DNA of 64,000 bases from Mesonia ostreae (GCF_031845265.1 NZ_JAVRBG010000005.1:62001-126000); one strand, 5' to 3'; positions 1-9,268 are shown, numbered from the stretch's first letter. Translations and numbers: made by a program. The notes: generated from the letters alone by a model not told the origin.

Positions 1-871
1 CACAAACCACTTTGGTTCTGTCAAATATAAAATCTTCCTGTACTTTAGAACGCTCTTCAAAACTTAATCCTGCATGGTAGGCGGTTGCTTCAATTCCTTT
101 ATTTTTTAATTTTTCAGCAATACTTTCGGTACCTTTTCTGCTTAAACAATAAATAATGCCCGACTCTCCTTCTCGTTTTTGAACAAAATCTAAAATTTGA
201 GAAACCCTATTGGTAGCAGGTCTCACTTCCAATTCTATATTTTTTCGATCAAAAGAGCTTATAAATTGCTTGGCATGCGGAATGTTTAATTGGTCTACAA
301 TGTCTTTTCTTGTGGCTTTATCTGCGGTAGCGGTAAGGGCGATAATAGGCGTGTCTGGAAAAGTTTTCTTTAAAAAACCCAATTGCTGATAAGAAGGCCT
401 AAAATCGTGTCCCCAAGAAGAAATACAATGAGCTTCATCTATGGCAAGGCAGTGAAAATATTGAGGTTTCAAAATATCGCTCAAGGCGGAAAGACTCTCG
501 GGAGCTACATATAATAGTTTTAATTTTTGCTGATAAACCTGCTTGATAATTTCTTGTTGCTCGCCACTACTTTGACTGCTATTGAAATAGGCAGCAGCAA
601 TTCCGTTCGCCTTTAAACCATCTACCTGATCTTTCATTAACGCAATAAGTGGCGAAATTACTAAAGTTGTGCCGTCAAATAATAATGCGGGCAGTTGAAA
701 ACAAATAGATTTTCCTCCCCCCGTAGGCATAATCACCAATGCATCTTGATGGTTGAGAACACTTTCAATAATCTCTTCTTGCTGGGGTCTAAACGTGTCG
801 TAACCAAAATACCTTTTTAGCGTAGGGTAGAGTTTTGTTTGGTAGTTTTCGGCAATCATGAAGTGAGTCAT
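1..871 (-). CDS. recQ: ATP-dependent DNA helicase RecQ (N-terminal part, cut by window edge)
   Basis: SF2 3'-5' DNA helicase acting in recombination and replication-fork repair. The visible 290 residues hold the first RecA domain and the start of the second. Walker A reads MPTGGGKS, then come SPLIALMKDQV, the DEAH box within IDEAHCISSWGHDFRP (the aromatic-rich loop typical of RecQ), TATAD, and IIYCLSRKGTE of motif IV. The start is taken as the ATG at 871; a second in-frame ATG lies at 859. The RQC and HRDC domains would lie beyond base 1. A recQ identity is secure; whether it is the only RecQ in the genome cannot be said. Confidence 0.93.
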   Translation of the reverse strand, partial: MTHFMIAENYQTKLYPTLKRYFGYDTFRPQQEEIIESVLNHQDALVIMPTGGGKSICFQLPALLFDGTTLVISPLIALMKDQVDGLKANGIAAAYFNSSQSSGEQQEIIKQVYQQKLKLLYVAPESLSALSDILKPQYFHCLAIDEAHCISSWGHDFRPSYQQLGFLKKTFPDTPIIALTATADKATRKDIVDQLNIPHAKQFISSFDRKNIELEVRPATNRVSQILDFVQKREGESGIIYCLSRKGTESIAEKLKNKGIEATAYHAGLSFEERSKVQEDFIFDRTKVVC

Positions 872-910
872 TTAAGCAGCAAAGTTAACGAAAACAAATT
901 TCTTATCTAT

Positions 911-938
911 AAAAAAAGCAACTCGTAAAGGTTGCTTT
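911..938 (-). terminator. Rho-independent terminator for the small gene at 972-1271
   Basis: An 8-bp perfect stem AAAGCAAC/GTTGCTTT (915-922 and 931-938) is followed on the minus strand by a run of T. It separates the small hydrophilic-protein gene from recQ. Confidence 0.7.
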
Positions 939-971
939 AATGGTGGTAATATGTGATTTGTATAAAAATTT

Positions 972-1271
972 TTAGTTCTTGTCATTGACTCCGCTATGAT
1001 CTTCTTCTAAATCATTATTATTTCCTCCTTGGCTATACAAGCCATTCTCTTCGTCTTTTAAGCCTTCTGGACCGTGGTCTTTTTTTGCCGTATTTCTACC
1101 AGGAATATCTAAATCTTTCCCTTCGAAATCGGTTTTACGCTTCCTATCTCTCAGCATCTCATCGTCACCGTTATCATCATGTACGTTTTCAGTATTAAGA
1201 CGCTCTTTTTCTCTCTCTGTCACATCGCTATTATACAAAGGCTTATTTTTCTCTTTCTCTTGATCTTTCAT
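972..1271 (-). CDS. small, highly charged hydrophilic protein of unknown function
   Basis: This 99-residue protein is almost entirely polar: it is rich in Asp, Glu, Lys, Arg and Asn, has no Cys and no hydrophobic segment. Low-complexity composition like this suggests an intrinsically disordered protein, similar in style to desiccation or general-stress hydrophilins, but that is inference. It has its own terminator and lies on the same strand as recQ. I do not recognise a named family. The AT-rich leader shows no clear TAnnTTTG box. Confidence 0.65.
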   Translation of the reverse strand: MKDQEKEKNKPLYNSDVTEREKERLNTENVHDDNGDDEMLRDRKRKTDFEGKDLDIPGRNTAKKDHGPEGLKDEENGLYSQGGNNNDLEEDHSGVNDKN

Positions 1272-1391
1272 AATTTTTTTCTTTTAAATTAATTATATTT
1301 TGACTTTAAGCGATTAGCTTTAACTTCTTTTAACAACCATATCTTAAAATAAGTTTACAAAAATTGCTCGTTAGGTTTAGCTTAAAACCTT

Positions 1392-1399
1392 TAATTTTG
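1392..1399 (+). promoter_or_regulatory. promoter -7 box TAATTTTG for the MFS/Crp pair
   Basis: A perfect match to the Bacteroidota TAnnTTTG -7 element lies 27 bp before the MFS start codon. A TTG at 1364-1366 is slightly too far upstream to be an ideal -33 element. Confidence 0.55.
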
Positions 1400-1426
1400 T
1401 GTTCTAAAATTTGACGAATTTCTTCT

Positions 1427-2698
1427 ATGGCTAAAAATGATCCTTATGCTGCGTTGCGTTATAAAGAATTTAATATTTTTTTACTGGTAGGATTTGCCAT
1501 GGTTTTTGCGTGGTCTATGCAGTTTATTGTTATCGAGTGGGAAGTCTACAGCCTGACTAAGAATCCGCTTTCTTTGGGAATCATCGGACTTATGGAAGTG
1601 ATTCCGGCAGTTTCTATGGCGCTTTTCGCCGGTCATATTGTAGACCAAAAAGAAAAGAAAGCTTTATTGTTTAAGTGCCTACTAGGTTTTTCGGTGATTA
1701 GTATAGGTTTGTTTCTATTAACTTGGCCTAGAATAGTTTCTGGTTACCAACAAAATCATATTTTATATTCAATTTATGGGTTGGTTTTCCTTGGCGGAAT
1801 TGTTCGCGCTTTTATGGGACCTACGATTTTTTCTCTATTTTCATTAATTGTTCCTAAAAAAGTATACCCCAACGCAGCTACTTGGAGTAGTTCGGTTTGG
1901 CAAATGGGGGCAGTTCTAGGTCCGGCATTAGCAGGTTTCTCTATACATTGGATAGGCGTTCATTGGTCGATGTGTCTTATTTTTGGATTTTCGTTAGTGG
2001 CATTAATCGGTTTATCTCAAATCTCAACAAAACCTATTTTAAATCCTAATATTGGAGAAAATGTATTTAAAAGTCTTCGAGAGGGAGTAAAGTTTGTTTT
2101 TAATACTAAAATAATTTTAGGGGCTTTAACCTTAGATATGATTGCCGTTCTTTTTGGAGGAGCAGTAGCTTTATTACCCGTTTTTGCGCAAGATATTCTA
2201 AAAGTCGGACCCGAAGGTTTTGGAGTTTTACGAGCAGCTCCAGCGGTAGGTGCATTACTCACTATGTTTACATCGGCTTATTTTCCTTTAAATAAAAATG
2301 CAGGATTAAAACTCTTATTAGCCGTATTTTTATTTGGAGCAAGTATTGTTACTTTTGGAATGTCTAATATTTTCTGGATTTCTGTAATGGCTTTATTTTT
2401 TAGTGGTATTACTGACGGGATTTCTATGGTAATTCGCCAAACCATACTTCAATTGAAGACACCAGACCATATGCGAGGAAGAGTGGCGTCAGTCAATTCT
2501 ATGTTCATCGGTTCTTCTAATGAATTAGGTGCTTTTGAAAGTGGCTTAACTGCAAAACTTATGGGAACGGTAACCGCAGTGGTGTTTGGAGGAACCATGA
2601 CTATGATAACTGTAGTAAGTACAGGAGTTTTCTTTCCTAAATTAAGAAAATTAGATTTACAAAAAGAAATGGAGGATCATAATAAAAACAATATGTAA
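1427..2698 (+). CDS. MFS transporter, EntS/MFS_3-like exporter
   Basis: A 423-residue polytopic membrane protein with about 12 hydrophobic segments. The loop after the second segment reads GHIVDQKEKK, the position of the MFS motif A (G-x-x-x-D-R-x-x-R-R) in drug and siderophore exporters. HMRGRVASVNSMFIGSSNELGAFESG near residue 345 resembles the C-terminal half signature of the MFS_3 (enterobactin exporter EntS-type) family. Its substrate cannot be told. The stop codon abuts the ATG of a Crp/Fnr-type regulator, so the two are probably one transcript, and the regulator may control the exporter. Confidence 0.85.
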   Translation: MAKNDPYAALRYKEFNIFLLVGFAMVFAWSMQFIVIEWEVYSLTKNPLSLGIIGLMEVIPAVSMALFAGHIVDQKEKKALLFKCLLGFSVISIGLFLLTWPRIVSGYQQNHILYSIYGLVFLGGIVRAFMGPTIFSLFSLIVPKKVYPNAATWSSSVWQMGAVLGPALAGFSIHWIGVHWSMCLIFGFSLVALIGLSQISTKPILNPNIGENVFKSLREGVKFVFNTKIILGALTLDMIAVLFGGAVALLPVFAQDILKVGPEGFGVLRAAPAVGALLTMFTSAYFPLNKNAGLKLLLAVFLFGASIVTFGMSNIFWISVMALFFSGITDGISMVIRQTILQLKTPDHMRGRVASVNSMFIGSSNELGAFESGLTAKLMGTVTAVVFGGTMTMITVVSTGVFFPKLRKLDLQKEMEDHNKNNM

Positions 2699-3268
2699 AT
2701 GAGTAAAATAATATCTCATGTAGAAAAAATAATATCCCTTTCCGATAAGGAAAAAGAAGAATTTCTTAGCATTTTACAACACCTTAGCTTAAAAAAGAAA
2801 ACACTTCTAATCAGTCCTGGAGAAAAAGTAGAACACGAATATTATATCTTAAAAGGAAGTTTAATCGCTTATTATCTAGACCAAAACGATAACCAACATA
2901 TCATTCAATTCTCTATAGAAGACTGGTGGATTAGTGATTTTGAAGCTTTCTTTAAAGAAGAACCTGCAAAGTTATATGTACAGGCAAATGAAGATTGTGA
3001 ACTTCTAGCCATTCATAAAGAAGCTTTAGAAACCCTATACCAACGCATACCCTCGTTCGAAAGATTTTTTAGAATAAAAACTACAGGTGCGTTTGTATCC
3101 TTAAGACAACGTATTTTATCTTCTTTACAAAAAAACGGTAAAGAGCGCTATGTAGAATTTTGTAAACAGTATCCCACTATGGAAAAACGTTTCGCAAACT
3201 ATCACATTGCTAACTATTTAGGTATTAAAGCAGAAAGTTTAAGTCGCATTCGTAAAGAATTAGTATAG
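2699..3268 (+). CDS. Crp/Fnr-family transcriptional regulator
   Basis: A 189-residue protein with an N-terminal cyclic-nucleotide-binding-type beta-roll (about residues 20-110, with GEKVEHEYYILKGSLIAYY) and a short C-terminal helix-turn-helix (FANYHIANYLGIKAESLSRIRKEL). The canonical cAMP-contacting residues of E. coli Crp are not evident, which is usual for the many Bacteroidota paralogues of this family, so the ligand is unknown. It starts directly after the MFS stop codon, implying translational coupling. The neighbouring redox genes suggest an electrophile or oxidant cue, but this is inference. Confidence 0.85.
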   Translation: MSKIISHVEKIISLSDKEKEEFLSILQHLSLKKKTLLISPGEKVEHEYYILKGSLIAYYLDQNDNQHIIQFSIEDWWISDFEAFFKEEPAKLYVQANEDCELLAIHKEALETLYQRIPSFERFFRIKTTGAFVSLRQRILSSLQKNGKERYVEFCKQYPTMEKRFANYHIANYLGIKAESLSRIRKELV

Positions 3269-3329
3269 ATTAACATTTTTTAACGCTATCACCTAACTTA
3301 AGTCAACCTCAAAAACAGGTTATTCTTCC

Positions 3330-3337
3330 TAAATTTG
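3330..3337 (+). promoter_or_regulatory. promoter -7 box TAAATTTG
   Basis: Perfect TAnnTTTG match 19 bp before the ATG at 3356. It contains the upstream in-frame TTG (3335), which therefore cannot be the translation start if the box is used. Confidence 0.6.
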
Positions 3338-3355
3338 TCTAAAAAAAAATTGACT

Positions 3356-4036
3356 ATGAAAAAGATTTTATTTGTACTTACAAGCAACGATAAATTAGGA
3401 GATACTGGGAATAAAACTGGTTTTTGGATTGAAGAATTTGCAGCTCCATATTACATGTTAAAAGATGCAGGTTATGAGGTAACTTTATCATCACCTAAAG
3501 GAGGACAACCTCCAATAGATCCAAGCAGTGAATCTGAAGATGCCCAAACAGAAAGCACAAAACGTTTTTATAATGATAAAGAGACGCAAGAAACTCTTTC
3601 TTCTACACTTCAACTTTCAGAGGTAGATCAAAAAGATTACGATGCTCTATTTTATCCAGGCGGACACGGAGTTTTATGGGACTTAGTAGAAGATAAAGAT
3701 TCTAAAGAAATTATAGAAAGTTTTTACAACAACGACAAGCCTGTGTCTTTTGTATGTCATGCTCCAGCGGTTTTAAAAAACATTAAAAATTCTAATGGTG
3801 AGCCCTTAGTAAAAGGTAAAAAAGTAACTGGGTTTACGAATCAAGAAGAAGATGCGGTTCAGCTTACTAACGTTGTTCCTTTCCTTTTAGAAGATATGCT
3901 AATTGAAAATGGGGGAGAATATAGTAAAATTGAAGATTGGCAACCTTATGCCGTTCAAGACGGATTGTTGATTACAGGTCAAAATCCTGCATCTTCTGAA
4001 AAAGTAGCCGATTTACTTATGAAAACTTTAAGCTAA
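3356..4036 (+). CDS. DJ-1/PfpI (type 1 glutamine amidotransferase-like) protein, Hsp31-like
   Basis: A 226-residue protein of the DJ-1/PfpI superfamily, most like the Hsp31-type glyoxalase III/protein deglycase branch. The nucleophile elbow is FVCHAPAVL with Cys134-His135, the PGGHG turn sits at about residues 101-105, and Glu26/27 lie where the acidic residue of the triad is expected. Family members detoxify methylglyoxal or repair glycated proteins. A longer reading frame starts at TTG 3335, but a promoter box overlaps that codon, so ATG 3356 is preferred. The next gene begins directly after the stop, forming a two-gene unit with an Old Yellow Enzyme. Confidence 0.85.
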   Translation: MKKILFVLTSNDKLGDTGNKTGFWIEEFAAPYYMLKDAGYEVTLSSPKGGQPPIDPSSESEDAQTESTKRFYNDKETQETLSSTLQLSEVDQKDYDALFYPGGHGVLWDLVEDKDSKEIIESFYNNDKPVSFVCHAPAVLKNIKNSNGEPLVKGKKVTGFTNQEEDAVQLTNVVPFLLEDMLIENGGEYSKIEDWQPYAVQDGLLITGQNPASSEKVADLLMKTLS

Positions 4037-5140
4037 ATGAACAAACAAGCATTATTACAAGATTACAACCTTAACGGATTAAAACTACCCAATAGAATAG
4101 CTATGGCTCCCATGACAAGGAGTAGAGCTACTAATCCTGAAAAAAAAGCTACGGCAGATTTACAAGGTGAATATTATAAGCAGCGATTCTCTGCTGGGTT
4201 GTTAATTACTGAAGGATCTCAAGTCTCAGAAGAAGCTGTAGGCTATGTAAATACGCCTGGTATTTATTCTAAAGAGCAAGTAGAAGGTTGGAAAGAGGTG
4301 ACGCAAATGGTACACGAAGCCAATGGAAGAATTTTTATTCAACTTTGGCACGTAGGTAGAATGTCTCACCCAGATTTTCATAATGGTAAAAAGCCCTTAT
4401 CTTCTTCAGCAATTAATCCCAACTCGCAATCATACACTCCAGATGGTTTTAAAGATACGGTAACACCTAAGGAAATGAGCTTAGAAGATATTAAAAGAAC
4501 TATTAAAGATTTTGCAAACGCAGGAAAAAATGCGATGGATGCAGGCTTTGATGGGGTAGAAATTCATTCTTCTAACGGATATTTATTTCACCAATTTTTT
4601 AATGCCACTTCCAACACGCGAGAAGATGAATATGGAGGAAGTATCGAGAAAAGAGCTAAATTTTTATTTGATGTCATCGATGCGATGAAGGAGGTAATGC
4701 CAGAGCAAAAAATAGGATTACGTCTAAATCCCTCTTTACACGGTATTTTTGGAATAGAAATGGACGAGGAAACCATCCCAACTTTTGATTATATTGTTTC
4801 TAAACTTAACGATTACGATTTAGCGTATTTGCATTTATCAGAACCTTTTAATGATGTTTCTGATGTTCCTTACGCGGTAGAAGAAATCGCTAAACATTAC
4901 CGTCCGCTTTATAACGGAACCTTGATAATTAACACAAAGTTTGATCAAGAAAATGGGAATAAAGTTATTGAGGACGGCTACGCTGACTTGGTAGCTTACG
5001 GCAAGCCTTACATTTCTAATCCAGATTTGGTAGAGCGTTTTGAAAAAGGAATCACCTTATCAGATTGGGATGAAGATACTTTCTATGTACCTGGTAAAAA
5101 AGGCTATTTAGATTATGAAGTGAAAGCGAGAAACTCTTAA
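4037..5140 (+). CDS. alkene reductase, Old Yellow Enzyme family (NemA-like)
   Basis: A 367-residue FMN-dependent TIM-barrel ene-reductase that reduces activated C=C bonds, quinones or nitro compounds with NAD(P)H. The N-terminus has NRIAMAPMTRSRA. QLWHVGRMSHP and the substrate-binding region VEIHSSNGYLFHQF (family: H-x-x-N) are clear. The FMN-phosphate-binding end is YGKPYISNPDLVERF. Its start is fused to the stop of the DJ-1-like gene. Together with the flanking oxidoreductases it looks like a reactive-electrophile defence unit. NemA orthology is not certain. Confidence 0.88.
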   Translation: MNKQALLQDYNLNGLKLPNRIAMAPMTRSRATNPEKKATADLQGEYYKQRFSAGLLITEGSQVSEEAVGYVNTPGIYSKEQVEGWKEVTQMVHEANGRIFIQLWHVGRMSHPDFHNGKKPLSSSAINPNSQSYTPDGFKDTVTPKEMSLEDIKRTIKDFANAGKNAMDAGFDGVEIHSSNGYLFHQFFNATSNTREDEYGGSIEKRAKFLFDVIDAMKEVMPEQKIGLRLNPSLHGIFGIEMDEETIPTFDYIVSKLNDYDLAYLHLSEPFNDVSDVPYAVEEIAKHYRPLYNGTLIINTKFDQENGNKVIEDGYADLVAYGKPYISNPDLVERFEKGITLSDWDEDTFYVPGKKGYLDYEVKARNS

Positions 5141-5180
5141 GAAGACTAAAAGCTCTCCTAAGCGTTAAGATATATACAAA

Positions 5181-5224
5181 TTAAAGGCTTTAAAAGATAG
5201 TTCTCTTTAAAAGCCTTTAATTTT
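5181..5224 (+). terminator. terminator hairpin after the OYE gene
   Basis: A 17-bp inverted repeat (5181-5197 and 5204-5220) with one mismatch and a 6-nt loop, followed by a short T run. Confidence 0.65.
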
Positions 5225-5251
5225 ACCATTAGGCAACATAAAAATGGCTTT

Positions 5252-6529
5252 ATGGAAAAGAAAAACTACAAAATATCTATTGTTGGTGCAGGAATAAGTG
5301 GGTTGATTGCTGCTCAAATACTTGAGAATTTTGGTTATCATCCCACGATTATAGAAAAGACCGATGCCGTGGGAGGTAGGGTTAAAACTGAAGTGGTGAA
5401 CGGTCATCGATTGGATGTAGGGTTTCAGGTTTTATTGGAAGCTTATCCCAAAGCAAAAGAATATCTTGAGTTGGAGAAATTAAACTTGCAAGCTTATAAA
5501 CCCGGAGCAAGCATTTATCTCGATTGTAAGTGGCAAAATATTGGAGACCCCTTAAGAAGTTTCGACTTATTAATTCCTACGCTTTTCAATACAGGTGGTT
5601 CTATTTCAGACAAATGGAAGGTGTTTCAGCTTAGCAGTCACTTAAAGTCAAAATCTATTGAGACTATTTTTCAGCAAGAAGAATTAACCACGTATGATTA
5701 TTTAATAAAGTACGGTTTTTCTGAAAAGATCATTCAGTGCTTTTTTCAGCCTTTTTTTTCGGGAATATTTTTAGAAGATAAGTTAGAGACCAGCAGTAGA
5801 ATGTTTCAGTTTATTTATAAAATGTTTTCAGAAGGAAAAACAAGTGTTCCTAAAGATGGAATTGGAGCAATTCCGCTTCAGCTAAAAGAAAATTTAAAGC
5901 ATACGCAGTTTAAATTTAATACTTCCGTAAAGTCAGTTGAAGAGCAAAAAATCACCTTAGAGAACGGAGAGGTTATCGAAAGTCATTTCACCATTATCGC
6001 GACAGAAGCGAGTGATTTGGTTTCTAATTTAAACAACCAAGCTACTGAATGGAGAAGTTGTGATAACCTTTATTTCTTAACGGATGAAAACCTTTTAAGT
6101 ACCGATTTAATAGGTCTTTTACCACATCAAGATACATTGATCAACAATTTTGTCTTTGTAGAAGATGCTAAAGCCAAAGAATTGGGGAAACATTTATTGT
6201 CGGTTACCGTGGTGAAAAAACATGACCTTTCCCCAGAAGATTTGGTGAAACGCATTCAGAAAGAGTTGAAGAATTATTTAAGCATTCAAAAAGCCAGTTT
6301 CTTAAAGCATTATTACATTCCGCGTTCTTTACCTAAGCTCACACATACGGCTTATGAAATTATGGATACTGAAACTCAACTTACGCCCTCCATTTATTTA
6401 GCAGGCGACCAGTTGCTTAACGGATCTTTAAATGCGGCGATGATGAGCGGAGAAAGAGCTGCCTTGGGTGTCATTAAAACCTTAGAAGATGGGTTGGTGG
6501 TGAACGAACTCACTTCAGAATACAGATAA
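5252..6529 (+). CDS. FAD/NAD(P)-dependent amine-oxidase-type oxidoreductase
   Basis: A 425-residue flavoprotein of the amine oxidase/phytoene desaturase superfamily. The dinucleotide-binding motif VGAGISGLIAAQILE is at residues 11-25, and the flavin-contacting GGRVKTEVVNGHRLDVGFQ follows. The C-terminal FAD motif is LAGDQLLNGSLNAAMMSGERAA. The family covers carotenoid desaturases, protoporphyrinogen oxidase and monoamine oxidases; none can be chosen from motifs. It lies 31 bp before an alcohol dehydrogenase on the same strand, suggesting co-transcription. Confidence 0.82.
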   Translation: MEKKNYKISIVGAGISGLIAAQILENFGYHPTIIEKTDAVGGRVKTEVVNGHRLDVGFQVLLEAYPKAKEYLELEKLNLQAYKPGASIYLDCKWQNIGDPLRSFDLLIPTLFNTGGSISDKWKVFQLSSHLKSKSIETIFQQEELTTYDYLIKYGFSEKIIQCFFQPFFSGIFLEDKLETSSRMFQFIYKMFSEGKTSVPKDGIGAIPLQLKENLKHTQFKFNTSVKSVEEQKITLENGEVIESHFTIIATEASDLVSNLNNQATEWRSCDNLYFLTDENLLSTDLIGLLPHQDTLINNFVFVEDAKAKELGKHLLSVTVVKKHDLSPEDLVKRIQKELKNYLSIQKASFLKHYYIPRSLPKLTHTAYEIMDTETQLTPSIYLAGDQLLNGSLNAAMMSGERAALGVIKTLEDGLVVNELTSEYR

Positions 6530-6560
6530 ATTAAAATAAATTAAACTAAAACAAACATTT

Positions 6561-7613
6561 ATGAGCAATATAAAAGCATACGGAGCAAAAGATAAAGATG
6601 CAGATTTAAAACAAATCGACATTGAGCGCCGAGAAGTAAAAGATAAAGATGTAAAAATACAAATCACGTATTGCGGAGTTTGTCATAGCGACATTCATAC
6701 GGTTAGAAACGATTGGGGCGGCGGAAAATATCCTGTGGTTCCTGGACACGAGATTGTTGGGAAAGTAATGGAAGTAGGAAGCAAAGTGTCCAACTTTAAA
6801 GAAGGTGACTTAGTAGGCGTAGGTTGTATGGTTGATTCTTGCCGAGAGTGTGATCCTTGTAAAAAAGACTTGGAGCAATTCTGCGAAAACGGAATGGTGG
6901 GAACCTATAATGGAAAAGACAAGCATTTAGGCGGACATACCTTTGGAGGTTATTCTGAAATGATTGTAGTTGAAGAGCATTTTGTATTGTCTATTCCAGA
7001 AAATTTAGATGCAAAAGCTGTAGCGCCATTGCTTTGTGCAGGAATTACTACCTATTCTCCCTTACGTCATTGGAATGTGAAGGAAGGTGATAAAGTGGGA
7101 GTAATTGGACTAGGAGGTCTAGGACATATGGGAATTAAATTAGCGCACGCAATGGGAGCTAAAGTAGTGATGATTACTACTTCTCCGGATAAAGCCGAGG
7201 ATGCTAAACGTTTAGGCGCCGATGAGGTATTGATTTCTAAGGATCAAGAGGAGATGAAGAAGCATAAGAATTCTTTCGATTTATTACTGAATACCGTACC
7301 GGTAAGCCATGATATTAATCCGTATTTAGCTTTATTAAAAATAGATTCTACTATGGTGATGGTTGGAGCCATTGAACCTTTAGAACCCATGCACGGCGGA
7401 AGCTTAATTATGGGAAGAAAACGTGTTGCTGGTTCGTTGATCGGCGGAATTAAAGAAACACAAGAGATGCTTGATTTCTGCGGAAAGCATAATGTGGTTA
7501 GTGATGTAGAGATGATTGACATTCAAAACATTAACACGGCGTATGAACGTGTAGTCAACTCTGATGTAAAATACCGTTTTGTCATTGATATGGAATCTTT
7601 GAGAACGGCATAG
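6561..7613 (+). CDS. zinc-dependent NAD(P) alcohol dehydrogenase (cinnamyl-ADH/YahK-like)
   Basis: A 350-residue medium-chain dehydrogenase. Catalytic zinc ligands are seen in CGVCHSDIH and GHEIVGKV. The structural zinc site is the four-cysteine run GCMVDSCRECDPCKKDLEQFC. The Rossmann motif is GLGGLGHMGIKLAHAMGA. YahK-type enzymes are broad aldehyde reductases that use NADPH, which fits the surrounding electrophile-handling genes. A strong terminator follows. Confidence 0.92.
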   Translation: MSNIKAYGAKDKDADLKQIDIERREVKDKDVKIQITYCGVCHSDIHTVRNDWGGGKYPVVPGHEIVGKVMEVGSKVSNFKEGDLVGVGCMVDSCRECDPCKKDLEQFCENGMVGTYNGKDKHLGGHTFGGYSEMIVVEEHFVLSIPENLDAKAVAPLLCAGITTYSPLRHWNVKEGDKVGVIGLGGLGHMGIKLAHAMGAKVVMITTSPDKAEDAKRLGADEVLISKDQEEMKKHKNSFDLLLNTVPVSHDINPYLALLKIDSTMVMVGAIEPLEPMHGGSLIMGRKRVAGSLIGGIKETQEMLDFCGKHNVVSDVEMIDIQNINTAYERVVNSDVKYRFVIDMESLRTA

Positions 7614-7643
7614 ATTATTTGATTACAAGTAAAGATAATTATA

Positions 7644-7676
7644 ACGGAGCGAGATTTATACTCGCTCCGTTTTTTT
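7644..7676 (+). terminator. terminator after the alcohol dehydrogenase
   Basis: A perfect 10-bp stem ACGGAGCGAG/CTCGCTCCGT with a 7-nt loop, followed by seven T. Confidence 0.9.
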
Positions 7677-7745
7677 ATACACACAATTTCAGCAGAACCC
7701 CTGAAAAATACCATATTTTTCGTAATTTTATGCTAAAATCAAAAG

Positions 7746-8411
7746 ATGCATATTCATCACCTTTTAGACGGAAACTCAGTTGCAAATACCTTTATTAGCG
7801 AATTACGAAATGTAGATATTCAGAAGGATCAAATGCGCTTTCGCAGAAATATTGAACGCTTAGGAGAAATTTTAGGTTACGAGCTGAGTAAGAAACTGTC
7901 CTATCAACCGCAAACGATGACCACTCCGCTAGGAAAATCTACTCACCAAACCATTCAAAATGAATTGGTGGTCTGTTCTATTTTAAGAGCAGGATTACCA
8001 TTGCATCAAGGATTGCTCAATTATTTTGATAAAGCAGAGAACTCTTTCATTTCGGCGTATAGACATCATCCAAATCCTCAAAATGATGCTGATTTTCAGA
8101 TTAAAGTGGAATATTTGGCCTCCCCATCTTTAGAGGGGAAAACCTTAATTTTAGCAGATCCTATGTTAGCCACAGGCCGTTCTTTTGTAAATGTATATAA
8201 AGCATTAGAAAATATGGGAAAACCGAAAGAAATTCATTTGGTAGCTGTGATTGGGGCGGAAGAAGGAATTGAACTTTTAAAACAAGAATTTCCAGAAGAT
8301 ACTCATTTATGGATTGCTACTATCGATCCTAGTTTGAACGAAAGAGGTTACATAGTTCCCGGTCTCGGAGATGCAGGCGATTTATGCTACGGAAGTAAAA
8401 TGCAACATTAA
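7746..8411 (+). CDS. upp: uracil phosphoribosyltransferase
   Basis: A 221-residue type I phosphoribosyltransferase that converts uracil and PRPP to UMP in pyrimidine salvage. The UPRT-specific features are CSILRAGLPLHQGLL, the PRPP loop LADPMLATGRSF (family DPMLATGGS) and the uracil-binding C-terminus GYIVPGLGDAGDLCYG. The second Gly of the PRPP loop is Arg here (ATGRS), which occurs in Bacteroidota members as far as I recall. A GNAT gene starts directly after the stop. Confidence 0.9.
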   Translation: MHIHHLLDGNSVANTFISELRNVDIQKDQMRFRRNIERLGEILGYELSKKLSYQPQTMTTPLGKSTHQTIQNELVVCSILRAGLPLHQGLLNYFDKAENSFISAYRHHPNPQNDADFQIKVEYLASPSLEGKTLILADPMLATGRSFVNVYKALENMGKPKEIHLVAVIGAEEGIELLKQEFPEDTHLWIATIDPSLNERGYIVPGLGDAGDLCYGSKMQH

Positions 8412-8927
8412 ATGGATTATTACCACATAAAAAGTGAACGTCTAAACTTTAGAAAATTAACCGAACAAGACATTCCTAGTTGGGCAGAATTTTTTGTGAA
8501 TAATGCTGGATTACAATATTTCAATTTTGATCTTTCAAAAAGTAAGGAAGCCTTGGCGGAAGAGTGGATTCAAATTCAGTTAAAGCGTTATCAAAACAAT
8601 AATTACGGTCATTTGGCAGCAGAACTTAAAACCGACGGAACTTTTATTGGAATCGCGGGATTATTACCTAAACAACTGAAAGGAAAACAAGAATATGAAG
8701 TTGCTTATTCTTTAAAACCCGCTTATTGGGGAAAAGGTTACGGTACAGAAATGGCTACCCGCATGAAAAATTTCGGATTGAAAAATATGGATGTTAAACG
8801 TTTAATTTCGATGATTTCTTTTGGAAATGAGGCTTCTATTAGCGTGGCCAAAAAGAATGGAATGAAATTTCTTTTTGATACAGAATTTGATGGTGAACTT
8901 TTACACATTTTTGGAATTACGAGGTAG
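8412..8927 (+). CDS. GNAT-family N-acetyltransferase (RimJ/RimL-like)
   Basis: A 171-residue acetyltransferase. The N-terminal ERLNFRKLTEQDIPSW and the acetyl-CoA site PAYWGKGYGTEMATRM (Q/RxxGxG/A pattern) are typical of the RimJ/RimL or amino-acid acetyltransferase branch. The late strand SISVAKKNGMKFLFD is also canonical. The substrate is unknown. Its ATG follows the upp stop codon with no gap, so translation is probably coupled. Confidence 0.88.
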   Translation: MDYYHIKSERLNFRKLTEQDIPSWAEFFVNNAGLQYFNFDLSKSKEALAEEWIQIQLKRYQNNNYGHLAAELKTDGTFIGIAGLLPKQLKGKQEYEVAYSLKPAYWGKGYGTEMATRMKNFGLKNMDVKRLISMISFGNEASISVAKKNGMKFLFDTEFDGELLHIFGITR

Positions 8928-9136
8928 AATTGTGGTTGTAAGGATGTTTTGAAGGTTGGAGGTAAAGCTACGCTTAAAGTGTTTCCAACCTTTCCATCCG
9001 CTAAAGCGGCCACCTTCCCTTGCTAAGGTAAGGAGCTTTTAAGTTGTTGTCTTGATTAAACGAAGCTCTAAATAAATCATTATTTTAAAAGCACGATAGT
9101 CGATCGAATCCTCACCGATTGGTCTATCCTCTAGGT

Positions 9137-9206
9137 TATAACAGCTCAGCGGTCTTATGTCTTACGTCTTGTTTCTAACAGCGCAGCGGTCTTGATTCTT
9201 GATCAG
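9137..9206 (+). repeat. two tandem copies of the AGCGGTCTT intergenic repeat
   Basis: Copies at 9140-9157 and 9177-9205 share AACAGC(T/G)CAGCGGTCTT, and the second continues with GATTCTTGATC. The rest of the 340-bp gap between the acetyltransferase and the helicase promoter shows no gene. Confidence 0.7.
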
Positions 9207-9268
9207 ATAATTATAAAATTAACTTTAACTTCTATTATCTAAAAGCACCAGATTATTTTCAAAAAGAT

